17,005 nt of DNA from JAAFHB01 sp038240855 (GCA_038240855.1 JBBRGI010000039.1:1-17005), one strand, 5' to 3'. Positions 6,078-14,765 are shown, counted from the first letter of the stretch. The notes: generated by a model not told the origin, from the letters alone. Program-made: numbers and translations.

Positions 6078-7451
6078 ATGAATATCACTATGGAAAGAAT
6101 AAGATATGAAAGGCCGATAATTCAGAAAATGAATACGGGATTAATGAATAAATTCGGCACCCGGACGGCGTTTGAACCTGTGACACATATCGAAAGCGTA
6201 CCGGTAAAAAGCCTTATCAATCAATACGGATCTCCGCTGTTTGTAATTTCGGAGAAACAGATCAGGCGTAATTATCAGAATGCGACACGGATCTTTAAAA
6301 CCCGGTATCCAAAAGTGCAGTTTGCCTGGCCATACAAGACCAATTATATGAATGCAGTTTGCCAGGTATTTCACCAGGAAGGGGCCTGGGCAGAGGTGGT
6401 ATCAGGTTTCGAATATGATAAGGCCATTGGGAATGGAGTACCCGGAAACAAAATCATTTTCAATGGTCCATTTAAAACTGACAAACAACTTATTGAGGCT
6501 GCACGCAAAAATTCATTGATTCACATCGATCATTACGACGAATTGTATACGCTGATAAGGTTGAGCGAGGAAAATAACCTCAAGCCACGCGTGGCAATCC
6601 GCGTAAATATGGATACAGGTATCCATCCAAAATGGGATCGTTTCGGGTTTAATTTTGAAAATGGTCAGGCCTGGAATGCCATAACACGGATTATTAATTC
6701 CGAAAACCTTGAATTAGTGGGTTTGCATTGTCATATCGGAACTTTTATGCTTGCACCCTCGGCTTATGCAACGGCTGCCTCCAAGTTATGTGAATTAATG
6801 TGGAGCATCAGGGAAAAATTCAGTAAGGTACTGCAGTACATTGATCTTGGTGGTGGATTTCCATCAATGAATACCTTGAAAGGGGCCTATTTACCGGGTT
6901 CAGATACCGTTCCTTCAATCGATCAGTTTGCCGATGCAATCACCGATGTTATACTCGGATATGGGTTTAAACAGGAAGATTTACCCTTGTTAATCCTTGA
7001 ATCGGGCCGGGCACTGATTGATGATGCCGGATATTTGTTAGGCACGGTATTGGCCACCAAACGACTTTCGGATGGACGCAGAGCCACAATCCTCGACTTT
7101 GGCGTAAATACGTTATTTACCTCCTTCTGGTACGATCATAAAATAAGTCCGGTTGAATCATTTGGTAAACAAACCGAAGAAATGGTGCTCTATGGTCCAC
7201 TTTGTATGAATATCGATATCATCCGCGAAAGCATAACTATGCCGTTGCTCGAAAAAGGAAATCACCTTGTAGTGCATAAAGTGGGAGCATACAACATGAC
7301 ACAGTGGATGCAGTTTATCACCTTGAGGCCCAATATTGTATTAATTGATAATGAAAATAATACTCATTTGATCCGAAAGGCTGAAACGCTTGAGTACCTT
7401 GAATTGAATGAGCTGACACCGGATCATCTGAAACATTTTCCATTAAAATAG
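6078..7451 (+). CDS. Fold-type III PLP-dependent decarboxylase (diaminopimelate decarboxylase-like)
   Basis: This 457-residue protein has the alanine-racemase-fold barrel plus C-terminal beta domain of the LysA/ornithine decarboxylase group. The catalytic machinery is intact: PLP lysine K87 in WPYKTNY (LysA: AVKAN), HIG at 219-221, the phosphate-binding GGGFPS (258-263), ESGR (308-311; usually EPGR), the cross-dimer Cys/Asp pair in CMNID (C376, D380) and GAY (403-405). An active decarboxylase is therefore expected. The segment after GAY differs from LysA, so diaminopimelate may not be the substrate. Context argues the same way: it sits between an ATP-grasp ligase and a transporter-peptidase fusion, not with lysine genes. 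BtrK, which decarboxylates a carrier-bound glutamate, is a related precedent. In-frame ATGs at residues 1, 5, 18 and 23 all precede the conserved region, so the exact start is uncertain. Confidence 0.87.
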   Translation: MNITMERIRYERPIIQKMNTGLMNKFGTRTAFEPVTHIESVPVKSLINQYGSPLFVISEKQIRRNYQNATRIFKTRYPKVQFAWPYKTNYMNAVCQVFHQEGAWAEVVSGFEYDKAIGNGVPGNKIIFNGPFKTDKQLIEAARKNSLIHIDHYDELYTLIRLSEENNLKPRVAIRVNMDTGIHPKWDRFGFNFENGQAWNAITRIINSENLELVGLHCHIGTFMLAPSAYATAASKLCELMWSIREKFSKVLQYIDLGGGFPSMNTLKGAYLPGSDTVPSIDQFADAITDVILGYGFKQEDLPLLILESGRALIDDAGYLLGTVLATKRLSDGRRATILDFGVNTLFTSFWYDHKISPVESFGKQTEEMVLYGPLCMNIDIIRESITMPLLEKGNHLVVHKVGAYNMTQWMQFITLRPNIVLIDNENNTHLIRKAETLEYLELNELTPDHLKHFPLK

Positions 7452-7517
7452 TTAATATTGATCTTTAATTCCAATTTTCCAGACACACGCCGTGCTGCTT
7501 TATAAAAACTTGCTGAT

Positions 7518-9731
7518 ATGCCATTTCGCCGAGCCAATATCTTTTTTTTCAATACTGTTCTGCCTGCAACACTGAACAGCTATTCGATTATTTTCTTCTT
7601 TAACAATAAGCTATTGGCATCAGTGATAATGCTGGTTTCCTTCTTTAATTTCTTTGCAGGACTGAGTGGTTTAATTGCGGTGCTGCTAGCTGTTCTTGTT
7701 GCAGAATCAATGGGCTTTGATAAAATTCAGTTAAAAAATGGAATTTATAGTTTCAATGCCTTACTGACCGGGATCGGAATGGGAACCTTTTTTGACCCGG
7801 GATTAGTTTTTTTCAGCTTATTGTTGCTTGCAGCATTGTTAACCCTCATCCTTTCTGTGACTTTGGGAGGCTGGCTTTACAAATATGGATTACCATTTCT
7901 TAGTATTCCCTTCATCATTACTTTTTGGTTTATTGTATTACCGTCATCCCAATTTGAGAATCTGGGATTAACACAACGAAACATCTATTGGATGAACGAA
8001 GTCTATGCTATCGGTGGGAATCATATGCTCAACTTCTTGCAGACAATGGATACGCTGCCGGTCAATAAAATGGTGGATATTTATCTCCGGTCGATGAGCT
8101 CCATATTTTTTCAGGATAACCTTATTGCGGGTTTACTGATTGCCCTGGCCTTACTGATTTGTTCGCGGATTGCATTTTCGCTATCTGTAATCGGATTTGT
8201 CTCTGCCTATTTATTTGCAAAATTTTCCGGCTCGGCAGCTGCCAGTATTACCTATTACAATATCGGGGCAAATTACATCATGGTGGCCATTGCTTTGGGT
8301 GGTTTTTATGTAATTCCCTCAAAATATTCCTACCTGTGGACAGTTCTCCTGGTACCGCTTACATCATTGGTTTTGTTGTTTATGAGCAGGTTTTTCGGAT
8401 TTTTTCAATTACCGGTTTTTTCCCTTCCGTTCTCTTTTGTGGTGATTCTTTTCGTTTATTTTCTTACGCTCAGACTAAATCCATCGAAGCTGGTGCTGAC
8501 CCCGATACAATACTTTTCACCCGAAATAAACCTTTATACCCATAATAACAATAAGGAACGACGCCCTAATTTTCTATATTTTCCAATGCACTTACCCTTC
8601 TGGGGCGAATGGACGGTTACTCAGGGGCATAATGGGAAACACACCCATAAAGGCGACTGGAGTAAGGCGTTCGATTTTATGCTCGTTGACGGCGAATCAA
8701 AAACTTATATGTCAGACGGTTTATTTTGTGAAAATTATTATAGTTACAATAAACCTGTCTTGGCACCAGGCGATGGAATAGTTGAAGAAATTGTTGACTA
8801 CATTGTTGATAATGAACCTGGTAAAATAAACACCATCAATAATTGGGGCAATACCATTATTATCCGCCACCTGACCGGGTTATATACGCAGATGTCTCAC
8901 CTTAAGAAAGGGTCGTTTAAGGTATCCAAAGGTGATTTCGTAAAACGTGGCGATATATTGGCAACCTGCGGTAATTCCGGCCGGTCGCCGGAGCCACACC
9001 TTCATTACCAGGTTCAAATCACGCCCCAGGTGGGTTCGAGACCAATCAGTTATCCGTTTGCATATTATAACGACGGAAAAGAAAGCATAACGCCTAAATT
9101 GCATCAGTTCTCGATCCCTTCCGAAGGGACCCTGGTCTCAGGAATAAACACAAATCCATTACTGAAAGCTGCATTTGATATTGTTCCAAATAATATTTTA
9201 AAATACAGCTACTCTGATGAAAACAGGATTGAAAAAAGGGAACGATGGGAGGCGTATACCGATGCATACAATACCAAGTATTTGTTCTGCAAGGAAACAG
9301 AATCGATTGCCTATTATGTAAATGACGGCTCAATGTTTTATTTTACAGCATACTACGGGAATAAAAAATCGCTGCTTTACTATTTCTACCTGTCAGCATA
9401 TAAAGTATATCTGGGCGATGCAGGGAATCTTGAAATAAGAGATGCATTACCGCTCAATGTTATCCGTAATAAGAAAATAGGGATCTGGGTACACGATTTT
9501 ATCGCGCCGTTTCTTACGTACATTCATGTTTGGCATACCATTAAACCCGAACGAATAAATAATCCAGCAGATAATACATTGATAGTCCTGGGATCAAATA
9601 TAAAGATATCAGTCTTTGGTCGCGTAAAAAACGAAAGCAACAGTAATATCCATATAAGTGAAAATTGTATAAAGGAATTCACGTATGAATCAGACAAGAC
9701 TAAAATTAAGGCTAAATGGTTAAATATTTAA
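7518..9731 (+). CDS. Urea-transporter-like membrane domain fused to a periplasmic M23 metallopeptidase
   Basis: This is a 737-residue two-part protein. Residues 1-320 are about ten hydrophobic segments with both halves of the urea-transporter (UT/SLC14) pattern. The first half has GIYSFNALLTGIGMG (75-89) and LPFLSIPFIITFW (125-137). The second has NIGANYIMVAIALGG (248-262) and LPVFSLPF (298-305). Residues 355-505 are a LytM/M23 domain, with zinc ligands likely H377 (in THKGDW) and D386, H496 in PEPHLHYQ, and H461 in MSHL as the second catalytic His. About 230 residues beyond the peptidase are a mixed beta-rich extension of unknown role. UT domains form urea or small-amide channels, and M23 enzymes cleave Gly-containing or DD-crosslinked peptides. 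Both appear intact. The fusion places the peptidase on the periplasmic face. No urease genes are nearby, so the permeant may be a different small amide or amine made by the upstream enzymes (inference). The stop overlaps the next start by 16 nt. Confidence 0.9.
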   Translation: MPFRRANIFFFNTVLPATLNSYSIIFFFNNKLLASVIMLVSFFNFFAGLSGLIAVLLAVLVAESMGFDKIQLKNGIYSFNALLTGIGMGTFFDPGLVFFSLLLLAALLTLILSVTLGGWLYKYGLPFLSIPFIITFWFIVLPSSQFENLGLTQRNIYWMNEVYAIGGNHMLNFLQTMDTLPVNKMVDIYLRSMSSIFFQDNLIAGLLIALALLICSRIAFSLSVIGFVSAYLFAKFSGSAAASITYYNIGANYIMVAIALGGFYVIPSKYSYLWTVLLVPLTSLVLLFMSRFFGFFQLPVFSLPFSFVVILFVYFLTLRLNPSKLVLTPIQYFSPEINLYTHNNNKERRPNFLYFPMHLPFWGEWTVTQGHNGKHTHKGDWSKAFDFMLVDGESKTYMSDGLFCENYYSYNKPVLAPGDGIVEEIVDYIVDNEPGKINTINNWGNTIIIRHLTGLYTQMSHLKKGSFKVSKGDFVKRGDILATCGNSGRSPEPHLHYQVQITPQVGSRPISYPFAYYNDGKESITPKLHQFSIPSEGTLVSGINTNPLLKAAFDIVPNNILKYSYSDENRIEKRERWEAYTDAYNTKYLFCKETESIAYYVNDGSMFYFTAYYGNKKSLLYYFYLSAYKVYLGDAGNLEIRDALPLNVIRNKKIGIWVHDFIAPFLTYIHVWHTIKPERINNPADNTLIVLGSNIKISVFGRVKNESNSNIHISENCIKEFTYESDKTKIKAKWLNI

Positions 9732-10858
9732 TAGCAGTACTTTTTTTTGTATCGGTAGCTGTCAGGGCACAGGAACCAATCACCTTTTCAACGGCAGATA
9801 GTATTACTTATCAATGTTACCTGACCGGCGACTGGGAAAAGCTGATTAAAACAGGTAAAGAGGCAATTGATCAAAATATAGACTACAAAAGACTTCGGCA
9901 ACGAATGGGATATGCCTATTTTGCCCGGGCCGATTATTACGCTTCTCAGTTACAGTACGAAAAAGCGCTGACTTTTGATGCTTTTGATCCTGATACCCGC
10001 CTTTATCTCTATTATTGCGGAATTAACACAGGCAATGAAGCATACGCACGTTATCATGCCGAAAAACTTACAAATGAGCTTCGGCAAAAAATAAATGAGC
10101 AGGCGGTTAAGCCTGTTGATGCAATTGATCTGGAATATAATTTCAAAGCCAACAATGTTAGGACACGTTCAAATCCCTCCTATTACCGCGCAGGGGTTAA
10201 TTCACAACTTGGCTACCGGTTAACTTTATATCAGTCTGTTTCGAATTATCAGCAAATTATCGCAAATCAACAAACCAGACAACCCGAATATTTCGCATTA
10301 CTGGATTGGTCCATAACCTCACACCTCTCTCTGGATGTTGCTTATCATTATTTAAACCTGGGTGTTGATGGGTACAAATATCCTGGCAATATGGTATTTG
10401 CGGCACTTTCAACCAGCATAAACCGGTTTACCTTAGGTATTAATGGCTCAGTATTAAAAATTAATTCCGGCAATTTCCAGCAATTCGGATTTCACGCTGG
10501 AGTAACTTTGCCCGGAAAGTCCAGTATTTATTTAAAAAGTTCCGTTAACGGATTAATTGGTCAGGGCGAAAAACGACTAATATACAACCAGGTTGCCGGT
10601 TTACGATTAGTAAATAAACTATGGGCAGAAGGAAATGTAACATGCGGGAATATAAAAAATTACAACGATCATAATTCTCTCTACATATATAACTCATTTG
10701 ATCCGACCACCTTCCGTACCGGAGTAACCTTATTCTGGTCTCCCGGTAAAATCATTACCCTGTTCGGCAATTATTCATATGAACTAAAACAAATAGAATT
10801 AAACAATAATACTTACCAACAACATTCATTTTCAGGAGGAATCATATGGAAATTTTAA
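9716..10858 (+). CDS. TPR-containing protein with probable C-terminal outer-membrane beta-barrel (YaiO-like)
   Basis: This 380-residue protein has an N-terminal Sec signal peptide (MVKYLIAVLFFVSVAVRA, cleavage likely before QEP). Helical TPR-like repeats follow over about residues 30-115 (GDWEKLIKTGKEAI, RMGYAYFARADYYASQLQYEKAL). From about 140 to the end the sequence alternates polar and aromatic residues in short strands (YRAGVNSQLGYRLTLY, FALLDWSITSHLSLDVAY) and ends in IIWKF, the terminal aromatic expected of an outer-membrane barrel. The combination resembles YaiO-type outer-membrane proteins. Its start lies 16 nt inside the transporter/peptidase gene, so it is translationally coupled to it. 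It may form the outer-membrane end of the pathway or scaffold its assembly. No enzyme motif is visible. Confidence 0.75.
   Translation: MVKYLIAVLFFVSVAVRAQEPITFSTADSITYQCYLTGDWEKLIKTGKEAIDQNIDYKRLRQRMGYAYFARADYYASQLQYEKALTFDAFDPDTRLYLYYCGINTGNEAYARYHAEKLTNELRQKINEQAVKPVDAIDLEYNFKANNVRTRSNPSYYRAGVNSQLGYRLTLYQSVSNYQQIIANQQTRQPEYFALLDWSITSHLSLDVAYHYLNLGVDGYKYPGNMVFAALSTSINRFTLGINGSVLKINSGNFQQFGFHAGVTLPGKSSIYLKSSVNGLIGQGEKRLIYNQVAGLRLVNKLWAEGNVTCGNIKNYNDHNSLYIYNSFDPTTFRTGVTLFWSPGKIITLFGNYSYELKQIELNNNTYQQHSFSGGIIWKF
10834..10840 (+). promoter_or_regulatory. Strong Shine-Dalgarno before the last TPR gene
   Basis: AGGAGGA lies 5 nt upstream of the ATG at 10846, inside the end of the previous gene. 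Strong Shine-Dalgarno sequences are uncommon in Bacteroidota, and none of the neighbouring genes has one this good. It supports 10846 as the start despite the 13-nt overlap with the upstream frame. It suggests that this small protein is made in higher amounts or independently of coupling. Confidence 0.65.
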
Positions 10859-11466
10859 GAAGGAACACCTTTACTATTGTTCTGCTTTTGATAAGCTTCA
10901 ACGCTTTTTCTCAATTGCCAGATGTTTTGCAAGGAGCTTTTAGCAGAAGTTATGAAGCAGAGAATGCCAAAAATTATTCAACTGCAATCAACGAACTGAA
11001 AACTTACTACAACACAGGTAACTATGTAATTAACATACGTCTAGGCTGGTTGAATTACCTTGCCAAACAGTATACCACATCAATCAGTTATTACCAGAAA
11101 TCAATTGCCTTAAAACCATATGCCATTGAGGCCCGTTTAGGTTGTATAAAGCCGCTTAGTGCCCTCGAAGACTGGGAAAATGTAAAGAAACAATATCTCG
11201 AAATATTAACCATCGATCCGCAAAATACAGTTGCCAATTATTGGTTAGGGGTGATTAACTATAACCGGAAAGATTTTAATACAGCAACAAAGCTCTTCGA
11301 AAAAATTGTTAATCTCTATCCGTTAGACTACGATTCGGTCATTATGCTTGCCTGGTCAAAACTTTACAGCAGCAAACCAACCGAAGCAAAAGTGTTGTTT
11401 CATCAGGCATTAATTATCAGGCCAAATGACAGTTCCGCATTAAGCGGATTAAGGTTGATTCCCTGA
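10846..11466 (+). CDS. Secreted tetratricopeptide-repeat protein
   Basis: This 206-residue protein has a signal peptide (residues 1-22, cleavage likely after NAFS). The mature part is almost entirely TPR-like helical hairpins: about 37-70, 71-104 (QYTTSISYYQKSIALKP), 105-138 (consensus-like DWENVKKQYLEILTIDP), 139-172 (KDFNTATKLFEKIVNLYP) and 173-203 (KPTEAKVLFHQALIIRP). Such proteins are periplasmic protein-protein adaptors. The 13-nt overlap with the barrel gene places it in the same transcript, where it could bridge the M23/transporter fusion and the outer-membrane protein. No catalytic residues are expected. The 69 nt between its stop and the convergent gene hold only a weak 6-7 bp stem (11455-11482), not a convincing terminator. 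Confidence 0.8.
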   Translation: MEILRRNTFTIVLLLISFNAFSQLPDVLQGAFSRSYEAENAKNYSTAINELKTYYNTGNYVINIRLGWLNYLAKQYTTSISYYQKSIALKPYAIEARLGCIKPLSALEDWENVKKQYLEILTIDPQNTVANYWLGVINYNRKDFNTATKLFEKIVNLYPLDYDSVIMLAWSKLYSSKPTEAKVLFHQALIIRPNDSSALSGLRLIP

Positions 11467-11535
11467 TAATGATAAGAATCAGCGTGCAGAAAACATCACC
11501 ATATTTCGTTAAGTGAAAAGTTGGAATACCCAAAA

Positions 11536-13596
11536 TTATTCAAATCCGTTCTTTTCATTGTACTTTGTCCCGGTATCGTCTGTAATGATTGTCCCGCGAA
11601 TTTTTCCCGTTGACACCACATCGTAGGAATCGCTGTATTCAATAATGTAGAGTGTTTGATTCAAGTAACCTCCGAAATCAGAAATTTTCTGAAAGCTATA
11701 ATCCGCCTGTAACAGGTTTACTCCGGCTGACTGAACCATGGCTGACAAATAGTTTCCCGGTCTACCCAGAGAGGTCATAAAATGCAAGGCAATATCATAT
11801 CCCTGGAAACTGTACTGTGTGGGTTCACCACCAAACGAAGACCGGTATTTTTCCATGAACGCAATCACCCGGGGATTTCCATAATCAATAAAATAGGGAG
11901 ATAAATAATGGAGCCTGGTATTGTGAAGATGCTCAATATCGATACTCTGCATTTTAGTGTATTCCTGGAGACCAACCACAATGATTTTATTCGATTTCGA
12001 AATGGTATTCAGCCGTGTCATTGATACGCTTACATTTGCTTCACTTTTTTCGGCAAGAACGATGATATTCTCCTTGTCTGCCCGAAGCATCCCTTCCAAC
12101 CCGGCAGTACCTCCCGACATAATGTTGTACTGGCTGAATCTTCCTGCTCCCAGCTTCTCATTAAGCCGGTCGGTGATGAGTTTTAAATCATCTGAATTAG
12201 TGCCATGATTAAGTACAATGATATTCTGTTGTGCAAATTTATCCGCAATATAATCTGCCGTACCTGCAACCCTTAACCGTCTTCCCGGATTGATCTGGAA
12301 ATAATCCGGGGTAACTGATACAAACCGGCTGTCGGATGAAAGTGGTGAGACCATTGGAATATGGTTCTTGCCGCTTAGTTCAGCGACAACCTTTTGATTC
12401 TCCGGATATACAGGGCCGATAATCAGATCAAGTGACAGAAATTCAGGCTTTTTTACCAGCTTTTCAATGATCTTGTTATTCTGGTAAGTGTCATAAACAT
12501 AAAGCTTTAATTTCATTCCCGATTCGGCCATCTTTTCGGTTGCAAGTAAAACTCCGGAATAAAACTCCAGGAAACTGGCTGTACGTTGAACGATGCTTGA
12601 CGAATCGTTGAGGTTCTGGCAAAATGGCATAAAAATTCCGATATCAAAAATTTTATCTAAAACCCGATGATCAGCAACCCGGGGGGGTATTAAAGAATCC
12701 ATAGGTTGCAAAGGCTTGATGTCACCTGTAACGACAGGTTTTTTAATGGGTATTTTTATATACATTCCTACAATTAGTCCCATTTTGAGTGACTGGTTCA
12801 CCCTGATCAATTCCTCTTCCGAAATTCCGAACCGCTTTCGAAGCTGAAAATAATTGTCTCCTTTAACAATCTGGTACAAGTCAAATCTTTTTATACCATT
12901 CTGATCCTCCATATCAGAGATGGGTGAACTAACGGGAATTATTAATATTGTTCCTGTTTTTAATTCACCTTTTAATGTCGGATTTGATTTAAGAATTGCT
13001 TCCTGCGAGACATTGTACTTATTTGCAATTGAATACAGCGTTTCTGCGCGGCTTACAATGTGTTTTGTTGGTTGCTGAAATTCCTTGGTTACAGATTTTT
13101 TCTCATTTGAAAAGGTTTGAGGTTTGGGTATCTTTAAGACATCACCCTCTTTAATACCATCCCGGGCTTGCGGGTTATTATGGTAAATATCCTCGGAGGT
13201 AATTTTACGCTTTTGTGCAATTGAAAAAACAGTCTCTCTTTTACGCACGGAATGATAAATGAAGAGGCCATCCTCCCGGTCCTGGCTAACTAATCCTCCG
13301 GTAAGTTGAGGTTTTCTTTCATTTGCGGGTATTCTGACAGTCTGGCCTGCATTTAATTTTTCCTCTATTTCGGGGTTTGCAACCTTCAGCTCTTCGAGTG
13401 TAATGCCAAATTTTCGGGCTATTCCAAAGGGTGAATCCCCACTGTTTGCCGTATAAAGCGTGTAGGTCTTACCACTGATGACCACCTTTTCACCTCCGGT
13501 TTTTTGTTGGGCTGCAAGGGTAAAGGAAAACAGAATAATTATCAAAAAAGTAAAAATAGTTGATATAGTGCGCATTGTCAATATTTTTCGGGCCAT
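11536..13596 (-). CDS. Four-LysM protein fused to a periplasmic amino-acid-binding-like domain
   Basis: This 686-residue exported protein starts with a signal peptide (hydrophobic run about 12-29, ending LAAQQ). A second in-frame ATG at residue 8 is an equally good start. Four LysM modules follow, at about 46-90, 113-157, 178-221 and 239-283. Each has the pattern of a YxVxxGDTxxxIAxK-like beginning, an N-P segment and an xxIP ending. LysM modules bind N-acetylglucosamine polymers, so the protein should sit on peptidoglycan. Residues 310-686 resemble the type-1 periplasmic-binding fold of branched-chain amino-acid receptors (FDIGIFMPF, LIIGPVYPENQKVVAELS, IPMVSPLSSDS, FSFQGYDIALHF). No ABC-transporter genes are adjacent, so this domain may act as a sensor or structural module rather than as a transport partner. 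A terminator lies upstream (13662-13704), so it has its own promoter in the remaining 65 nt, which I could not define. The ligand is unknown. Confidence 0.9.
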   Translation of the reverse strand: MARKILTMRTISTIFTFLIIILFSFTLAAQQKTGGEKVVISGKTYTLYTANSGDSPFGIARKFGITLEELKVANPEIEEKLNAGQTVRIPANERKPQLTGGLVSQDREDGLFIYHSVRKRETVFSIAQKRKITSEDIYHNNPQARDGIKEGDVLKIPKPQTFSNEKKSVTKEFQQPTKHIVSRAETLYSIANKYNVSQEAILKSNPTLKGELKTGTILIIPVSSPISDMEDQNGIKRFDLYQIVKGDNYFQLRKRFGISEEELIRVNQSLKMGLIVGMYIKIPIKKPVVTGDIKPLQPMDSLIPPRVADHRVLDKIFDIGIFMPFCQNLNDSSSIVQRTASFLEFYSGVLLATEKMAESGMKLKLYVYDTYQNNKIIEKLVKKPEFLSLDLIIGPVYPENQKVVAELSGKNHIPMVSPLSSDSRFVSVTPDYFQINPGRRLRVAGTADYIADKFAQQNIIVLNHGTNSDDLKLITDRLNEKLGAGRFSQYNIMSGGTAGLEGMLRADKENIIVLAEKSEANVSVSMTRLNTISKSNKIIVVGLQEYTKMQSIDIEHLHNTRLHYLSPYFIDYGNPRVIAFMEKYRSSFGGEPTQYSFQGYDIALHFMTSLGRPGNYLSAMVQSAGVNLLQADYSFQKISDFGGYLNQTLYIIEYSDSYDVVSTGKIRGTIITDDTGTKYNEKNGFE

Positions 13597-13661
13597 GATA
13601 AACTATTTATTTCAGTCACAAAATAACGATAAAAAAACGAGAGCAGCTACCGGCATCGTTC

Positions 13662-13704
13662 ATCAACAAAAAAATAAACCGACAACCTGTCCGGAAGTCG
13701 GTTT
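13662..13704 (-). terminator. Strong rho-independent terminator of the minus-strand oxidoreductase operon
   Basis: Read on the minus strand, AAACCGAC (complement of 13697-13704) and GTCGGTTT (complement of 13676-13683) form a perfect 8-bp stem around a 13-nt loop. A near-continuous T run (TTTATTTTTTTG) follows immediately. It lies 59 nt past the stop of the dihydroorotate-dehydrogenase-like gene and before the LysM gene, separating the two transcription units. Confidence 0.85.
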
Positions 13705-13762
13705 ACTATTTATGATTTTTAAGGCGGGGTTAAACAATACCATGAATCCCCTGGCTCACTGA

Positions 13763-14746
13763 TTAATAATCTCCGAAATTACGCATAAACTGCACACGTT
13801 CGAATTCTGCAAGATTCGTTGTGTTATCAATGCTTAGTTTTCCTTTGAAATCCGCGATTGAATTATAGCCATTGGCCTCCATCCATATTTCAAGGTTTTG
13901 TAACATACTTGTGATAGCAGTGAAACCTTCACGATAAAGCGCTGAGACAACCTGAACCGTTGTAGCACCTACAAGCAACATTTTCACAACGGTTTGCCAG
14001 TCGTGTACGCCTGTGGAAGCAGAAAGGTCGCAGTTCACACGATTGGCCATCATCCCGATCCATCGTAACGATTGTTTATAATCGCCTTTGTGGCTCAATA
14101 CATCAGAACTAATGATTTTTTGATTCTCGATATCAACATCCGGGCTGTAAAACCGGTTAAACAGCACCAATCCTTTGATTTCTGAAAACGAAAGATCCCT
14201 GATAATCCCTCCCAGGTTTGAGAAATAGGAACTTATTTTTAGCGAGAGTGGGATATTTATTTTTGAAGCAATCCGTGAGACGATATCAAAATACATGCTT
14301 TCATTATCCTGGCTCATTTGGGAGAGGTTTGTCGGCAATATAAACATATTCAGTTCAATAGCATCAGCTCCGGCATCTTCGGCTTTTTTTGCAAAAAAAC
14401 CCCATTCCTGCGTTGAAAGGCAATTAATGCTCGCAATAACAGGTATGGACAACTCATTCCTGGCATCTTTAATCAGGCCAAGGTAACGCTTAAGGTTGTC
14501 TTTCTTAATCTGGTAATCGTAGTAATCAAGAAATTCGAGGTTATTATCCATTGGACCGAGTTTATTGAATTCATTAGCAAATTCAAGATAAATCTCTTCC
14601 TCGAAAATAGATTTTAAAACAACCGCTCCGGCACCCGCTTTTTCAATTGCCCTGAGGTTTTCAATCGAATTTGTAAGGCCGCAACTGCCGGCTATAATCG
14701 GGTTCTTAAGATCAAGTCCCAGATATTTGACATTAAGATTAGTCAT
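13763..14746 (-). CDS. Dihydroorotate dehydrogenase-like FMN protein lacking the catalytic Cys
   Basis: This 327-residue TIM-barrel protein resembles class 1 dihydroorotate dehydrogenases. It has the N-terminal YLGLDLKNPIIAGSCGLT, the FMN-proximal VLKSIF, SINCLSTQEWG and ELNM strands, and the C-terminal phosphate-binding region with STGVHDW and LLVGATTVQVVSAL. True class 1 enzymes carry ELNxSCPN, whose Cys (Cys130 in Lactococcus) is the catalytic base. Here the same place reads ELNMFILPTN, so the base is Ile136 and the CPN element is gone. It therefore probably binds FMN but does not oxidise dihydroorotate. A widespread 'dihydroorotate dehydrogenase-like' family with this loss is known, without an established substrate. 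It lies 19 nt after the NfnB-like gene, suggesting that it exchanges electrons with, or is reduced by, that complex (inference). It should not be taken as pyrD. Confidence 0.88.
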   Translation of the reverse strand: MTNLNVKYLGLDLKNPIIAGSCGLTNSIENLRAIEKAGAGAVVLKSIFEEEIYLEFANEFNKLGPMDNNLEFLDYYDYQIKKDNLKRYLGLIKDARNELSIPVIASINCLSTQEWGFFAKKAEDAGADAIELNMFILPTNLSQMSQDNESMYFDIVSRIASKINIPLSLKISSYFSNLGGIIRDLSFSEIKGLVLFNRFYSPDVDIENQKIISSDVLSHKGDYKQSLRWIGMMANRVNCDLSASTGVHDWQTVVKMLLVGATTVQVVSALYREGFTAITSMLQNLEIWMEANGYNSIADFKGKLSIDNTTNLAEFERVQFMRNFGDY

Positions 14747-14765
14747 CTTTTAATTATTTAGTTAA

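Noticed and set aside
13763..14746. Calling this gene pyrD (pyrimidine biosynthesis)
   Set aside because: The catalytic Cys of the ELNxSCPN motif is missing, and the neighbours are Nfn-type oxidoreductases rather than pyrimidine genes.
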